DNA from: a virus
Virus record (IMG/VR): IMGVR_UViG_3300021961_000485
Coordinates: 1 to 27,748 of that record
Direction: 5' to 3' (one strand)
Length of the DNA: 27,748 nt
Made by a program: the position numbers and the translations under genes. Shown piece after piece: positions 20,096 to 27,748 of the stretch. The notes beneath the pieces are model-generated. The model was not told the DNA's origin and searched no databases. It saw only the letters and a program-made list of their open reading frames with translations. Each line of letters starts with the position of its first letter. Position 1 is the first letter of the stretch.

Positions 20096-20967
20096 TGGCT
20101 AACCAAAATAATTACAAACAGTTGGTAGGCACATTGTCAATTGGTGATTCAATTAATAGAACTATCTCTCCAGAAGAATATGTTATTAAAACAGAAATAA
20201 ATCAATATTTTTTGGGGTTAGATCTTGAAAAAGAAAATGTTGAATTACATTTTTATAATCAAGGAACAGATCAATTAGTATATAGTGCTGTGGTGCCACT
20301 CAATGAAGAAATTTTGTCCGTAGTTAATACTAATTCCGATGATGGCATTCATGTTAGATTAAACTTTTTTAGACCAGGCGATCAAACAAATACAGTTGCT
20401 TATTCAAACGAAAATAGTTTACAAGAAAAATATTTAAGTGATTTGCCTGCTGGAACATATGATGTAATCATAAATTTCTTTTCCGATGAAATTGGAACAT
20501 ACAATGATGCTAATTGGAGAATTAAAAGGGTTTCTCCGTCAAAAAAAGAAATTGTATTGCATGCAAGACCCAATCAACAGGGAACAGTTTCAATAGATGA
20601 AAAACAGTATGGACAGTTTGTAATTGAATCCATTTTTGGACAGGATTTTCAGCAGATGGTTATGGACCTATTTCAAACAAATCTTTTGTCTTCTTTCAAG
20701 AGTAAATTAAATTCAGAACAATTGGCTAGAAGTAATACTGTATCAAATTTTGATAGTTCTATACAAATTATAATAAACGATATTTATCAACGTATGGTAA
20801 AGTTTGTTGATTCTGAATTTGAGAATAAAAGATTTAGAATTGAAAGGCAACGGTTTTTAACTGCTTTGAATACTATTATTTCGGAATCAATAGAAGCAAA
20901 CTTACAAAGTTTAGTAAAACAAGATGCTGGAGATTCTGGCGAGATTCCATTGGTGGTGAACGCATGA
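20095..20967 (+). CDS. putative baseplate structural protein (290 aa)
   Basis: The N-terminal half is beta-rich (VGTLSIGDSINRTISPEEYV, LPAGTYDVIINFFSDEIGTY) and the C-terminal half, from about 180, is helical (QDFQQMVMDLFQTNLLSSFK onward). No family is recognised. It lies between gp6 and the large tail proteins with TAATG and ATGA overlaps, so a structural role in the baseplate is likely from context alone. Confidence 0.75.
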   Translation: MANQNNYKQLVGTLSIGDSINRTISPEEYVIKTEINQYFLGLDLEKENVELHFYNQGTDQLVYSAVVPLNEEILSVVNTNSDDGIHVRLNFFRPGDQTNTVAYSNENSLQEKYLSDLPAGTYDVIINFFSDEIGTYNDANWRIKRVSPSKKEIVLHARPNQQGTVSIDEKQYGQFVIESIFGQDFQQMVMDLFQTNLLSSFKSKLNSEQLARSNTVSNFDSSIQIIINDIYQRMVKFVDSEFENKRFRIERQRFLTALNTIISESIEANLQSLVKQDAGDSGEIPLVVNA

Positions 20968-22727
20968 GTGTACGTATACTAAAAGACCAACAGAATATTA
21001 CAGATGAAACTGTAAAATTTTCAAGAAGTTTTGGTAGAGGATATGTTCCAAGTGATGATATATCCGAAACTTATGTATTGGAATATATACGAGAGGGTAG
21101 CGATGTACCACTAACAGTAAAATTTCCAAAATTGATTGAAAATAATATAGAAGTAAAATTTGTTGATATAAATAATAATTCATTAAATGACCAAGAAATG
21201 ACATTTCAAGAAGATACAAATTTTTCATTTTCTGTTGTAATACCCTTACAATCACTAAGCAGTTTATCACAAACTCTGGGAAAGAATACATTAAATAGAC
21301 AAATATTAATTGGAAATACCAGTGATGCTGGATATACAATTGAACTGTCTCCATCTACAATAGCATTTGGTCAATTGACAGAAACAACAAAAAAACTAGT
21401 AATTGTATTAAAAGAAAATGTTGGTGAAAATATGGTATCTGTTAAACCAACAATAGAAAATCCATATACAATAACTTATAAAAATTCTACAGGTGGAGTT
21501 AGACGCAGTGATATTTCTATGGTTGGATTTACAGATACTAATAATCCAGTTGGATATGTAGTAGATGTTAATAGAACTAGTACAGCTGGTGATGTTGATG
21601 ATTATTATGAAATAAAATATAATGGTACTGATTTAATAGATATGAACGGAAATTCTCTACAAGACAGAACAATTGAATTAAGAGTTACAAGTGATGTTGT
21701 TGCTGTGGTCAGAGATGAATATATAACAAGATTGGTAAATGAATTTGAAAGAGAAATTAACTCTCAAAATTCATTAAATGCTGATGGTCAAACAGGATTG
21801 ATTGATATTCCATCGGTAGATATTAGAATGTATACATTTGATGCAAATAACCAACAACCAGGCGCACGAATTGCACAAGACCTCGTTGAAAGTTATTACT
21901 TAGAAGTATCAAAAATGCAGGGCATATCATCTATTGATATTGGTGGAACACCAATGGTGGGTGGGTCTACTAACCAAACACAAATATTTGGTCCATTCAC
22001 CGCTCCAGTACCAATAATGGGTGCATTACAGGAAGGTACTAATTCTGGTATACTAACTATCAGACATTATGCTATTTTAAAAGAAAGAACAGAAAGTGGT
22101 GGAATACAATCTTCCCAAAACAGAACACAAGAAGTTACCTTTAATTTCAGTAGAGGAACTGTTACTGTTTCAACAGACCCAGCTATAACACCAACAGAAT
22201 TTATTGACCCAACAACACTGGTCAAAATAAACACTGGAAATGTAACATTTGTCCGTGCTGAAAAGTTAAACGGAGCTACAGATTCTTGGGAAGATTATAC
22301 ACCAAATGGAAATGCTGATTATGCACTTACCGAACCAACCGATGATAGAATAAGATACTACTATAATTTTGGTTTGAACTATCCAGATGGAACAATAACT
22401 GACGGAAACATTCAAATTAGAAGACCAAATTATGTTTCAAAGGACGGTACACAGATTGCTGCAAGCGAATGGTCTAATATAAATGAACAAGTTTATGGTG
22501 CTGATACATTTAGCAGATTAACAACCACGGTAGAACTTGCATTAGAACCATATGGTGGAAAAACCCAAGGTGGTCAGTACAATCCATCATTCAGTGTATA
22601 TGAATTTAGAACAATATCTATAGAAGACCCAAATACTGATTTGACAGCAGAACAACCATTTTCTATGACTCAAGTTAGTTTGGTAGAACCATCAAACAAC
22701 AACCCGTCATCGGGCCCGGAGGTATAA
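20964..22727 (+). CDS. putative baseplate/tail structural protein (587 aa)
   Basis: A beta-rich protein with several Ig-like stretches (for example IELRVTSDVVAVVRDEYITR and QEVTFNFSRGTVTVSTDPAI) and a central segment RIAQDLVESYYLEVSKMQGI. The C-terminal residues are Pro/Ser/Asn-rich (VEPSNNNPSSGPEV). There is no recognised family or enzymatic motif. It is joined by ATGA to the previous gene and separated by 3 bases from the 1351-aa gene. A multi-domain baseplate or fibre-network protein is the best inference. Confidence 0.75.
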   Translation: MSVRILKDQQNITDETVKFSRSFGRGYVPSDDISETYVLEYIREGSDVPLTVKFPKLIENNIEVKFVDINNNSLNDQEMTFQEDTNFSFSVVIPLQSLSSLSQTLGKNTLNRQILIGNTSDAGYTIELSPSTIAFGQLTETTKKLVIVLKENVGENMVSVKPTIENPYTITYKNSTGGVRRSDISMVGFTDTNNPVGYVVDVNRTSTAGDVDDYYEIKYNGTDLIDMNGNSLQDRTIELRVTSDVVAVVRDEYITRLVNEFEREINSQNSLNADGQTGLIDIPSVDIRMYTFDANNQQPGARIAQDLVESYYLEVSKMQGISSIDIGGTPMVGGSTNQTQIFGPFTAPVPIMGALQEGTNSGILTIRHYAILKERTESGGIQSSQNRTQEVTFNFSRGTVTVSTDPAITPTEFIDPTTLVKINTGNVTFVRAEKLNGATDSWEDYTPNGNADYALTEPTDDRIRYYYNFGLNYPDGTITDGNIQIRRPNYVSKDGTQIAASEWSNINEQVYGADTFSRLTTTVELALEPYGGKTQGGQYNPSFSVYEFRTISIEDPNTDLTAEQPFSMTQVSLVEPSNNNPSSGPEV

Positions 22728-22730
22728 CAT

Positions 22731-25700
22731 ATGTCACCTAATAGACTTGGTTCGCCTGATGGAGAAGAAATTTTGGGTTCTGGTGATGATCTAAATAGAA
22801 TTGATGAAGGTGGAAATGTTGTTGCAACCGGAGCTGGTACCACAACCAATGTACAGATTGACCCACCACCATCACCGCCAATTCAAGACCCACCACCACC
22901 GCCTCCTCCTCCACAATTTTCTACAATACCATTTGATATAGAAATTGATATTACGGAGTATGCTACAATTCCAGCAAAAACAATATTAACAGAAATTTTG
23001 CGTGACGCAATATTACCTGAATTTGACAATTACTATGATGATATGCGTTGGGGCAAAACCTTACTCAATCTTCGTGATGATAGACAAATTCCTATTTTAA
23101 ATTGGAAAGTTAGCGGAGAAGCAGGGTTTCCAGAATTAACATTAAAGTTAGCAGAACCACTAGATACATCATTGTATCCAATTAATACAAGTGCTTTTAT
23201 TTCTAGAGAAATATTAAATACTGTATTTGAAACTATTAGGTTCATTCCTGTAGACCAAGTATTAGTTCCACAATTAAGACCAAGCAAAAATACAAAATCA
23301 CTCATTGGTAAATCAACACAGGTAACAGCCAATCTTGAAGAATTAATACCAAATGTTGCTGGTGGAACAGGACAATACAGTGTAAGTTCTAGTTATGTAA
23401 ATTTTGTTTCTAACAACATTCTTGAAAATCTGTATAACACAAATATAGGAATGGACATCAATGTTGATTATTCAAATTTCAATAACTTTGTTACATTTGG
23501 TTCTGCACAAAAACGACTTGATGTATTTAAGGCAAAATTACAAGAAGTAGAAAGATTGGTTATTGACGCACCAATCTTTGTAGAAAATCTAAATCTATCA
23601 GCTAGCTCTGCTGACGCAGGCACATATGATACTATTTTTGGTACTCTAAACATTACTTCTGTTGGTAGTGCTAGTCTCTCCCTTAGTGGGTCTTCAGCAG
23701 TATATGATTTGATTACATCTGGTAGTGCTTCTGCAACCGGAAGTATTGATTATGTTAATAGTTCTATTAACACCTCATTGAAAATTCAAGAATTAATTCG
23801 TGGTCTAGATGATTATGAAAGAACATTGTGGTTTAAGACAGGATTGCCATATTCATCTTCTGATGCGGTTTTCCATTCACCACCAGAACAATATAAATCG
23901 GACTTTACATATCCTTCTATATTAGGAATACCATTAGCAACTACAAATAGTACAAGTAGTACTTGGTATTCTGAAATGAGTGGAATTGCTACTGACTACG
24001 ACAATACAAATATCAATAGATTAAAATACAATGTTCCAAAATATCTACAAGAAGATGAAGCGTCGGAAGACTTCTTGGTATTTACAGATTTAATTGGACA
24101 TAACTTTGATAATGTTAAAATATACATTAGTAACTTGCAGAATATATCATCTAGATATCCAAAAATAGACGAAGAAATTTCTGGTGAAATGGCAAAACGA
24201 GTACTTGAATCTTTTGGTGTTAGTGCTCCAAGCATAGCCAGTGTTGATAGCTTAATCAATTATGTGTCAAATAATGGTAGAACCTCATCTTATAAAGATA
24301 TTGCAAACGAATATTATAAGAGATATATCCATGCTTTACCATTCCTTTTGAGAACAAAAGGAACCAAACAATCAGTTCAATCGTTATTAAATGTATTTGG
24401 TATAAACCCAGATATGTTAACGGTTAAAGAATCAATATCAAATAGATACACATCAATAGAACCAGTAAAAGTAGCTACCACCGAACAAAACTTTAATTTA
24501 ACAATAAACAGTGGTTCTTATTTGGTGGTTCCTTTTAGTTCAAGTCTAAGAAATCCACAAACAATACAAGCTAGATTTGCTTTGTTAGATGACAGAACAC
24601 AAGATGTGTTTAAGTTTGATAATGATTATTCAATCAAAGCAACATTCCACCCAAGTGGGTCAACTAATACCTACTATGCAAATACTGGTAGAATTGACCT
24701 TATGTCCGCTTCGGTTGCACTGGTCACCAGTAGTTACTTTGATTTGTTTGATGAAAATTATGTTTCATTACAATTAAAATATGATAGTGCTGGTGCTATA
24801 CTTGATATTAGAAAAATAGAAAACGAAGATACAACCTTCTCACAATCACTACAAGAAACTCAAATGAGTATGAGTGCTGATTGGTCGGGATTGAATGAAC
24901 TGTACATCGGTGTCCCTGCAGCATCTGCTAGTGCTGGTGAATACACTTACGCAAGTATAGATGAATTTAGAATGTGGGGAGGACAGATAACTCAAACTAA
25001 ATTTATTGAATTCGCTGAAAACCCAGGCATGTTTGCTGGTAACTCATATACATCTTCCTTACAAGATTTATATGTAAGATTGTCATTCAACATTCCAATG
25101 GATGTTTCTGCTTCTGGGTATGTAACAAACACAACACCATATGCTGGAAAAACTGGTTCTCTAAATATTTCTAATATATCCAGTAGTGGATTCTCTTCAG
25201 GAACTTCACCACTGTATCAAACAACCAGAAATATAAGAACTGTAATACAACATTCATATGATGCTTCTTCTATGAGTGAAACAACAGATATGATACGAAT
25301 CGCACCAGACGCTCCTGCTACAATGTCATTGAGCAGTAATGGTACAACAGTTTCTATCTACGAAAAGTTCTTTTCCAGTAGCGTTGGTTCTTCTCAACTA
25401 GACATTTCCATATCTCCAGTTGATGCTGTTGACCGTGAGATATTGAGATCGTTTGGTAGCTTCAATGTAGGAAACTTAATTGGTCGTCCAATAGATAGAA
25501 CTTCTTACACATATTCGTTGTTAGATGATTATCAAGATGTGTTTGTAAGAGAATTAGCACCATCTATAGACTATAATAATTTTATTAGATTCTTTGATAA
25601 ATTCTTACATTTGTTCTATGAATCTGTGGAACAATATCTACCAGCTAGAGCTAGAGTAAAGAAAGGTATTGTTATCAGACCAACCTTGTTAGATAGAACA

Positions 25701-26786
25701 AAAGTAAATACAAGAACAAACATTAAATTTAGTGGTGAAACATCAAAAAGAACAACCAATTCTTTGACCGATAATGATTTTGATATTATTAGGTCGTTTG
25801 ATGTTTCTATGTCACTTGAACCAACATCACCAAATGTAACTCAAGAATTGTTTGGTATTTTTGGCAATCAAGATTCGTCTTATACAATACCACAATATTC
25901 GGACACGATTAGTGCATTACCAAATAATCCATTGACTTCTACATATGATAGTTACAGTGGTTCATACAGTATATTTACTGACGAAGTATCATTGAAAGCA
26001 TACACACTTGGTGATAATACTGCTTCGTTTGGAGAGTTGGAAGCTGTCCTTACACGACCAAAACAGGAAATGGGTGTGGTAACTCTTGATGTGTACGAAA
26101 CTGGATTTGGAACAGCTTCAATAGCACCTATAAACGATACTTACGCTTTATTTTTTGATAGATATTCAATTGTAAATCAATCTGTTACATATTTTAATAA
26201 TTCGTATGGATTGTATTATGTAGATGCAACTAGATATGTTCCCGTAACACAATCATACATGTCTTCAGCACCAACAGTAACAACTTGGTCATCTGGTCAA
26301 TCTTACCAACTTGGTGATGTTGTATTACAACCAATTGGAACTGTTGGTAGTGATGGAAAAGAATTAACTGGAAATGGAAACTACTATGCATTTAAAAACC
26401 AAGGAGCCTCTGCAAATACTTCTGTGGTTAGTTATAACGCACCACAGCTTGATACTTCAAATTGGGCAAAAATTCAAACAACCCCAGAGGTATATCAAAA
26501 GTTGGTGAGAGTTGCATATGTAAATGGTGAAACAGATAGATTGACCGTTTTGACAAACTTAACAGCATCTTACGATTCTGTTCCAAGTGAATATACTTTA
26601 CAAATTGGTCGCCCACATATTAAATTTGTAAGAGACGATAGTATCGGTTCTAGAAGAAGAACATATTTGGGAACATTAAATACTATTGATACTTCCATAG
26701 ATGGTGGTCCGCCATATGAAGTATTTGATATCAATGTTAATATTCTTGGTTCTGGAAATCCACAACCATGTATCGGGTGTGATTAA
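22731..26786 (+). CDS. very large baseplate/tail protein with polyproline and lectin-like region
   Basis: At 1351 aa this is the longest gene here. A disordered N-terminus ends in a proline run (residues 45-61). A helical stretch with RYIHALPFLLRTKGTKQSVQ and SLLNVFGI recalls phage tail protein I-type segments. A concanavalin/LamG-like beta region follows (roughly 585-770, with DEFRMWGGQIT). A FDKFLHLFYESVEQYLPARA segment and beta-rich C-terminal domains complete it. In T4 the slot after gp6 holds gp7 (1032 aa), so it may be a gp7-type wedge protein carrying adhesion modules, but I cannot show homology. Confidence 0.8.
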   Translation: MSPNRLGSPDGEEILGSGDDLNRIDEGGNVVATGAGTTTNVQIDPPPSPPIQDPPPPPPPPQFSTIPFDIEIDITEYATIPAKTILTEILRDAILPEFDNYYDDMRWGKTLLNLRDDRQIPILNWKVSGEAGFPELTLKLAEPLDTSLYPINTSAFISREILNTVFETIRFIPVDQVLVPQLRPSKNTKSLIGKSTQVTANLEELIPNVAGGTGQYSVSSSYVNFVSNNILENLYNTNIGMDINVDYSNFNNFVTFGSAQKRLDVFKAKLQEVERLVIDAPIFVENLNLSASSADAGTYDTIFGTLNITSVGSASLSLSGSSAVYDLITSGSASATGSIDYVNSSINTSLKIQELIRGLDDYERTLWFKTGLPYSSSDAVFHSPPEQYKSDFTYPSILGIPLATTNSTSSTWYSEMSGIATDYDNTNINRLKYNVPKYLQEDEASEDFLVFTDLIGHNFDNVKIYISNLQNISSRYPKIDEEISGEMAKRVLESFGVSAPSIASVDSLINYVSNNGRTSSYKDIANEYYKRYIHALPFLLRTKGTKQSVQSLLNVFGINPDMLTVKESISNRYTSIEPVKVATTEQNFNLTINSGSYLVVPFSSSLRNPQTIQARFALLDDRTQDVFKFDNDYSIKATFHPSGSTNTYYANTGRIDLMSASVALVTSSYFDLFDENYVSLQLKYDSAGAILDIRKIENEDTTFSQSLQETQMSMSADWSGLNELYIGVPAASASAGEYTYASIDEFRMWGGQITQTKFIEFAENPGMFAGNSYTSSLQDLYVRLSFNIPMDVSASGYVTNTTPYAGKTGSLNISNISSSGFSSGTSPLYQTTRNIRTVIQHSYDASSMSETTDMIRIAPDAPATMSLSSNGTTVSIYEKFFSSSVGSSQLDISISPVDAVDREILRSFGSFNVGNLIGRPIDRTSYTYSLLDDYQDVFVRELAPSIDYNNFIRFFDKFLHLFYESVEQYLPARARVKKGIVIRPTLLDRTKVNTRTNIKFSGETSKRTTNSLTDNDFDIIRSFDVSMSLEPTSPNVTQELFGIFGNQDSSYTIPQYSDTISALPNNPLTSTYDSYSGSYSIFTDEVSLKAYTLGDNTASFGELEAVLTRPKQEMGVVTLDVYETGFGTASIAPINDTYALFFDRYSIVNQSVTYFNNSYGLYYVDATRYVPVTQSYMSSAPTVTTWSSGQSYQLGDVVLQPIGTVGSDGKELTGNGNYYAFKNQGASANTSVVSYNAPQLDTSNWAKIQTTPEVYQKLVRVAYVNGETDRLTVLTNLTASYDSVPSEYTLQIGRPHIKFVRDDSIGSRRRTYLGTLNTIDTSIDGGPPYEVFDINVNILGSGNPQPCIGCD

Positions 26787-26801
26787 AGTGAGAATACATA
26801 A

Positions 26802-26809
26802 TACTTATA
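26802..26809 (+). promoter_or_regulatory. possible late-type box TACTTATA
   Basis: One mismatch from TATTTATA, 33 bases before the ATG at 26835, in the 48-base gap after the 1351-aa gene. The distance matches the exact boxes, so it may drive the following highly expressed-looking structural gene. Confidence 0.4.
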
Positions 26810-26817
26810 TTAGAACA

Positions 26818-26834
26818 ACTTAGGAGATTTGAGT
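26818..26834 (+). promoter_or_regulatory. hairpin exposing Shine-Dalgarno
   Basis: ACTTA (26818-26822) and TGAGT (26830-26834, one G:U pair) flank loop GGAGATT, with the ATG immediately after. The stem is five pairs, weaker than the three perfect examples but in the same position. Confidence 0.35.
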
Positions 26835-27500
26835 ATGGCATATTTAGATAATACCGTAATTACAGTTGACGCTGTTCTTACTAAAAAAGGTAGAGAAAGA
26901 TTGAGTGAAGGCCGTGGAAACTTTAGAATTACAAAGTTTGCGGTTGCTGATGATGAAATTGATTATACATTGTATAATACAGCCCATCCTCTCGGTTCAA
27001 ACTATTATTCAAACATAATTGAAAGTATGCCAGTTTTAGAGGCAATTCCAGACGAATCACAAACAATGAGATTTAAGTTGGTAACTCTTGATTCGGGAAT
27101 AACATTAGTACCACAAATTTCAGTTGCAAACTACAATGCTGATAGTGGAATTACTCTTACTTATTTAAGAAACGATACAACAAATGCAGATAGTATTTCA
27201 TTTACACCAAATACTTCTAATCTAAATGAAGCAGAAACCTACACCGTTATTCTTTTTGACGAAGAATCTGCTGATGTTGTTGTAACAGCAGGAGCACCAG
27301 ATGTAGCAGTACTTGGTCAGACTACAGCTACTGCTGGTGGTGGAATCAATCTTTCCACTGTATTGACAAAGGTTGGTACATCATTTAGAATTGATCCTAA
27401 AGATGTTAAGACTGCTAGAAACACAAAACTTAGAGTTTTTGGTAACAAATCGGGTGCTACAGTAACAATTCCGTTGACTGTAAATCCAGCAACTGTTTAA
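26835..27500 (+). CDS. conserved phage structural protein (221 aa)
   Basis: I choose the ATG at 26835 behind TAGGAG rather than the in-frame TTG at 26829. The N-terminus (MAYLDNTVITVDAVLTKKGR, then GNFRITKFAVADDEIDYTLY and LEAIPDESQTMRFKLVTL) is a pattern I recall from structural proteins of marine T4-like phages without an assigned name. The C-terminal half is an Ig-like beta domain (ITLTYLRNDTTNADSISFTP and onward). It probably belongs to the tail or fibre apparatus. Confidence 0.8.
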   Translation: MAYLDNTVITVDAVLTKKGRERLSEGRGNFRITKFAVADDEIDYTLYNTAHPLGSNYYSNIIESMPVLEAIPDESQTMRFKLVTLDSGITLVPQISVANYNADSGITLTYLRNDTTNADSISFTPNTSNLNEAETYTVILFDEESADVVVTAGAPDVAVLGQTTATAGGGINLSTVLTKVGTSFRIDPKDVKTARNTKLRVFGNKSGATVTIPLTVNPATV

Positions 27501-27509
27501 TAAAACAAC

Positions 27510-27527
27510 TTATTGTAGAGGTAATAA
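27510..27527 (+). promoter_or_regulatory. hairpin exposing Shine-Dalgarno
   Basis: TTATTG (27510-27515) and TAATAA (27522-27527, one G:U pair) flank loop TAGAGG, which carries the ribosome-binding sequence for the ATG at 27531. The stem is A/T-only apart from the G:U pair, so support is modest. Confidence 0.3.
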
Positions 27528-27530
27528 AAC

Positions 27531-27748
27531 ATGGCAACCAATATTTTTAAAGTATTTGATATTGAAGATGAAACCAATGTACCAGTAGAAGTAACTACAG
27601 GACTATGGACTGGCGATACTGGGTCATTAACATTATTCAAATCATCAACAACACAACTAGGAAAAGCTAATTCAAAATATTTCGTAGATGTTTATGATGC
27701 TGATCCTGCTACAACATCTTCAGCAGAAGTTCAATTTTCTATTGCATA
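27531..27748 (+). CDS. partial structural protein, cut by the window end
   Basis: The first 72 codons of an open frame behind GAGG. The start reads MATNIFKVFDIEDETNVPVE, and YFVDVYDADPATTSSAEVQF lies near the cut, a beta-rich style like the preceding structural genes. It continues beyond the window, so length and function cannot be given; a virion protein is likely from context. Confidence 0.75.
   Translation, partial: MATNIFKVFDIEDETNVPVEVTTGLWTGDTGSLTLFKSSTTQLGKANSKYFVDVYDADPATTSSAEVQFSIA

Noticed and set aside
22861-22917. CCA/CCN-rich stretch as a DNA repeat array.
   Set aside because: It encodes the proline run of the 1351-aa protein in frame. No regular spacers or repeats are present.
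1-27748. CRISPR arrays, insertion sequences, anti-phage defence systems or integration functions.
   Set aside because: I saw no regularly spaced repeats, terminal inverted repeats with a transposase, integrase or att-like duplication, or defence-family motifs in any convincing frame.

Overview
The window comes from the genome of a tailed, contractile-tail (T4-like) phage, most like the AT-rich marine T4-like myoviruses. The evidence is a baseplate block with gp25 and gp6 homologues, a gp5-like hub protein, a gp55-like late sigma factor, and typical phage cargo (Hsp20, HNH nuclease, UV-damage endonuclease, purine genes, tRNAs). Genes are tightly packed, often with 1-4 base overlaps, and intergenic space is very small. 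The host cannot be named from this sequence. No photosystem genes are seen.

Region 1 (1-1803, minus strand) is one leftward unit: a compact adenylosuccinate synthetase (purA), a phage-encoded one-piece tmRNA, tRNA-Lys(UUU) and tRNA-Glu(UUC). A textbook sigma70-type promoter lies in front of purA and a second plausible one in front of the tmRNA. The tmRNA has the alanine-identity G3:U70 pair and a tag reading frame ending in Leu-Met-Ala-Ala.

Region 2 (1804-7450, plus strand) holds small, mostly unrecognised genes. They include two lysine/glycine-rich modular proteins, a cupin-like protein, several single-pass membrane proteins and two CxxC zinc-binding proteins. A second textbook sigma70-type promoter starts the series.

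Region 3 (7451-12852) holds metabolic and host-interaction genes: HNH nuclease, HD-domain hydrolase, Hsp20, a strong terminator, a membrane coiled-coil protein, UvsE-type UV endonuclease, a GT2 glycosyltransferase and an IMP dehydrogenase/GMP reductase-family enzyme. With PurA, the last gene gives the phage two IMP-consuming or IMP-interconverting enzymes.

Region 4 (12879-27748) is the late region: a membrane-anchored lysozyme-like protein, a small membrane protein, the gp55-like sigma factor, then the baseplate cluster (helical protein, gp5-like hub, 123-aa protein, gp25, gp6, a DNRLRE-like protein, and large structural proteins including one of 1351 aa). A conserved structural protein follows, and a final gene is cut by the window end.

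Two regulatory patterns recur. One is an exact TATTTATA box 29-39 bases upstream of four gene starts, with one-mismatch versions before others; it is a good candidate late promoter for the gp55-like sigma. The other is a hairpin that puts the Shine-Dalgarno sequence in its loop. In the three perfect cases the 3' arm ends exactly on the A of the ATG and the arms share TAGTA/TACTA. No gene-free stretch exceeds 300 bases.
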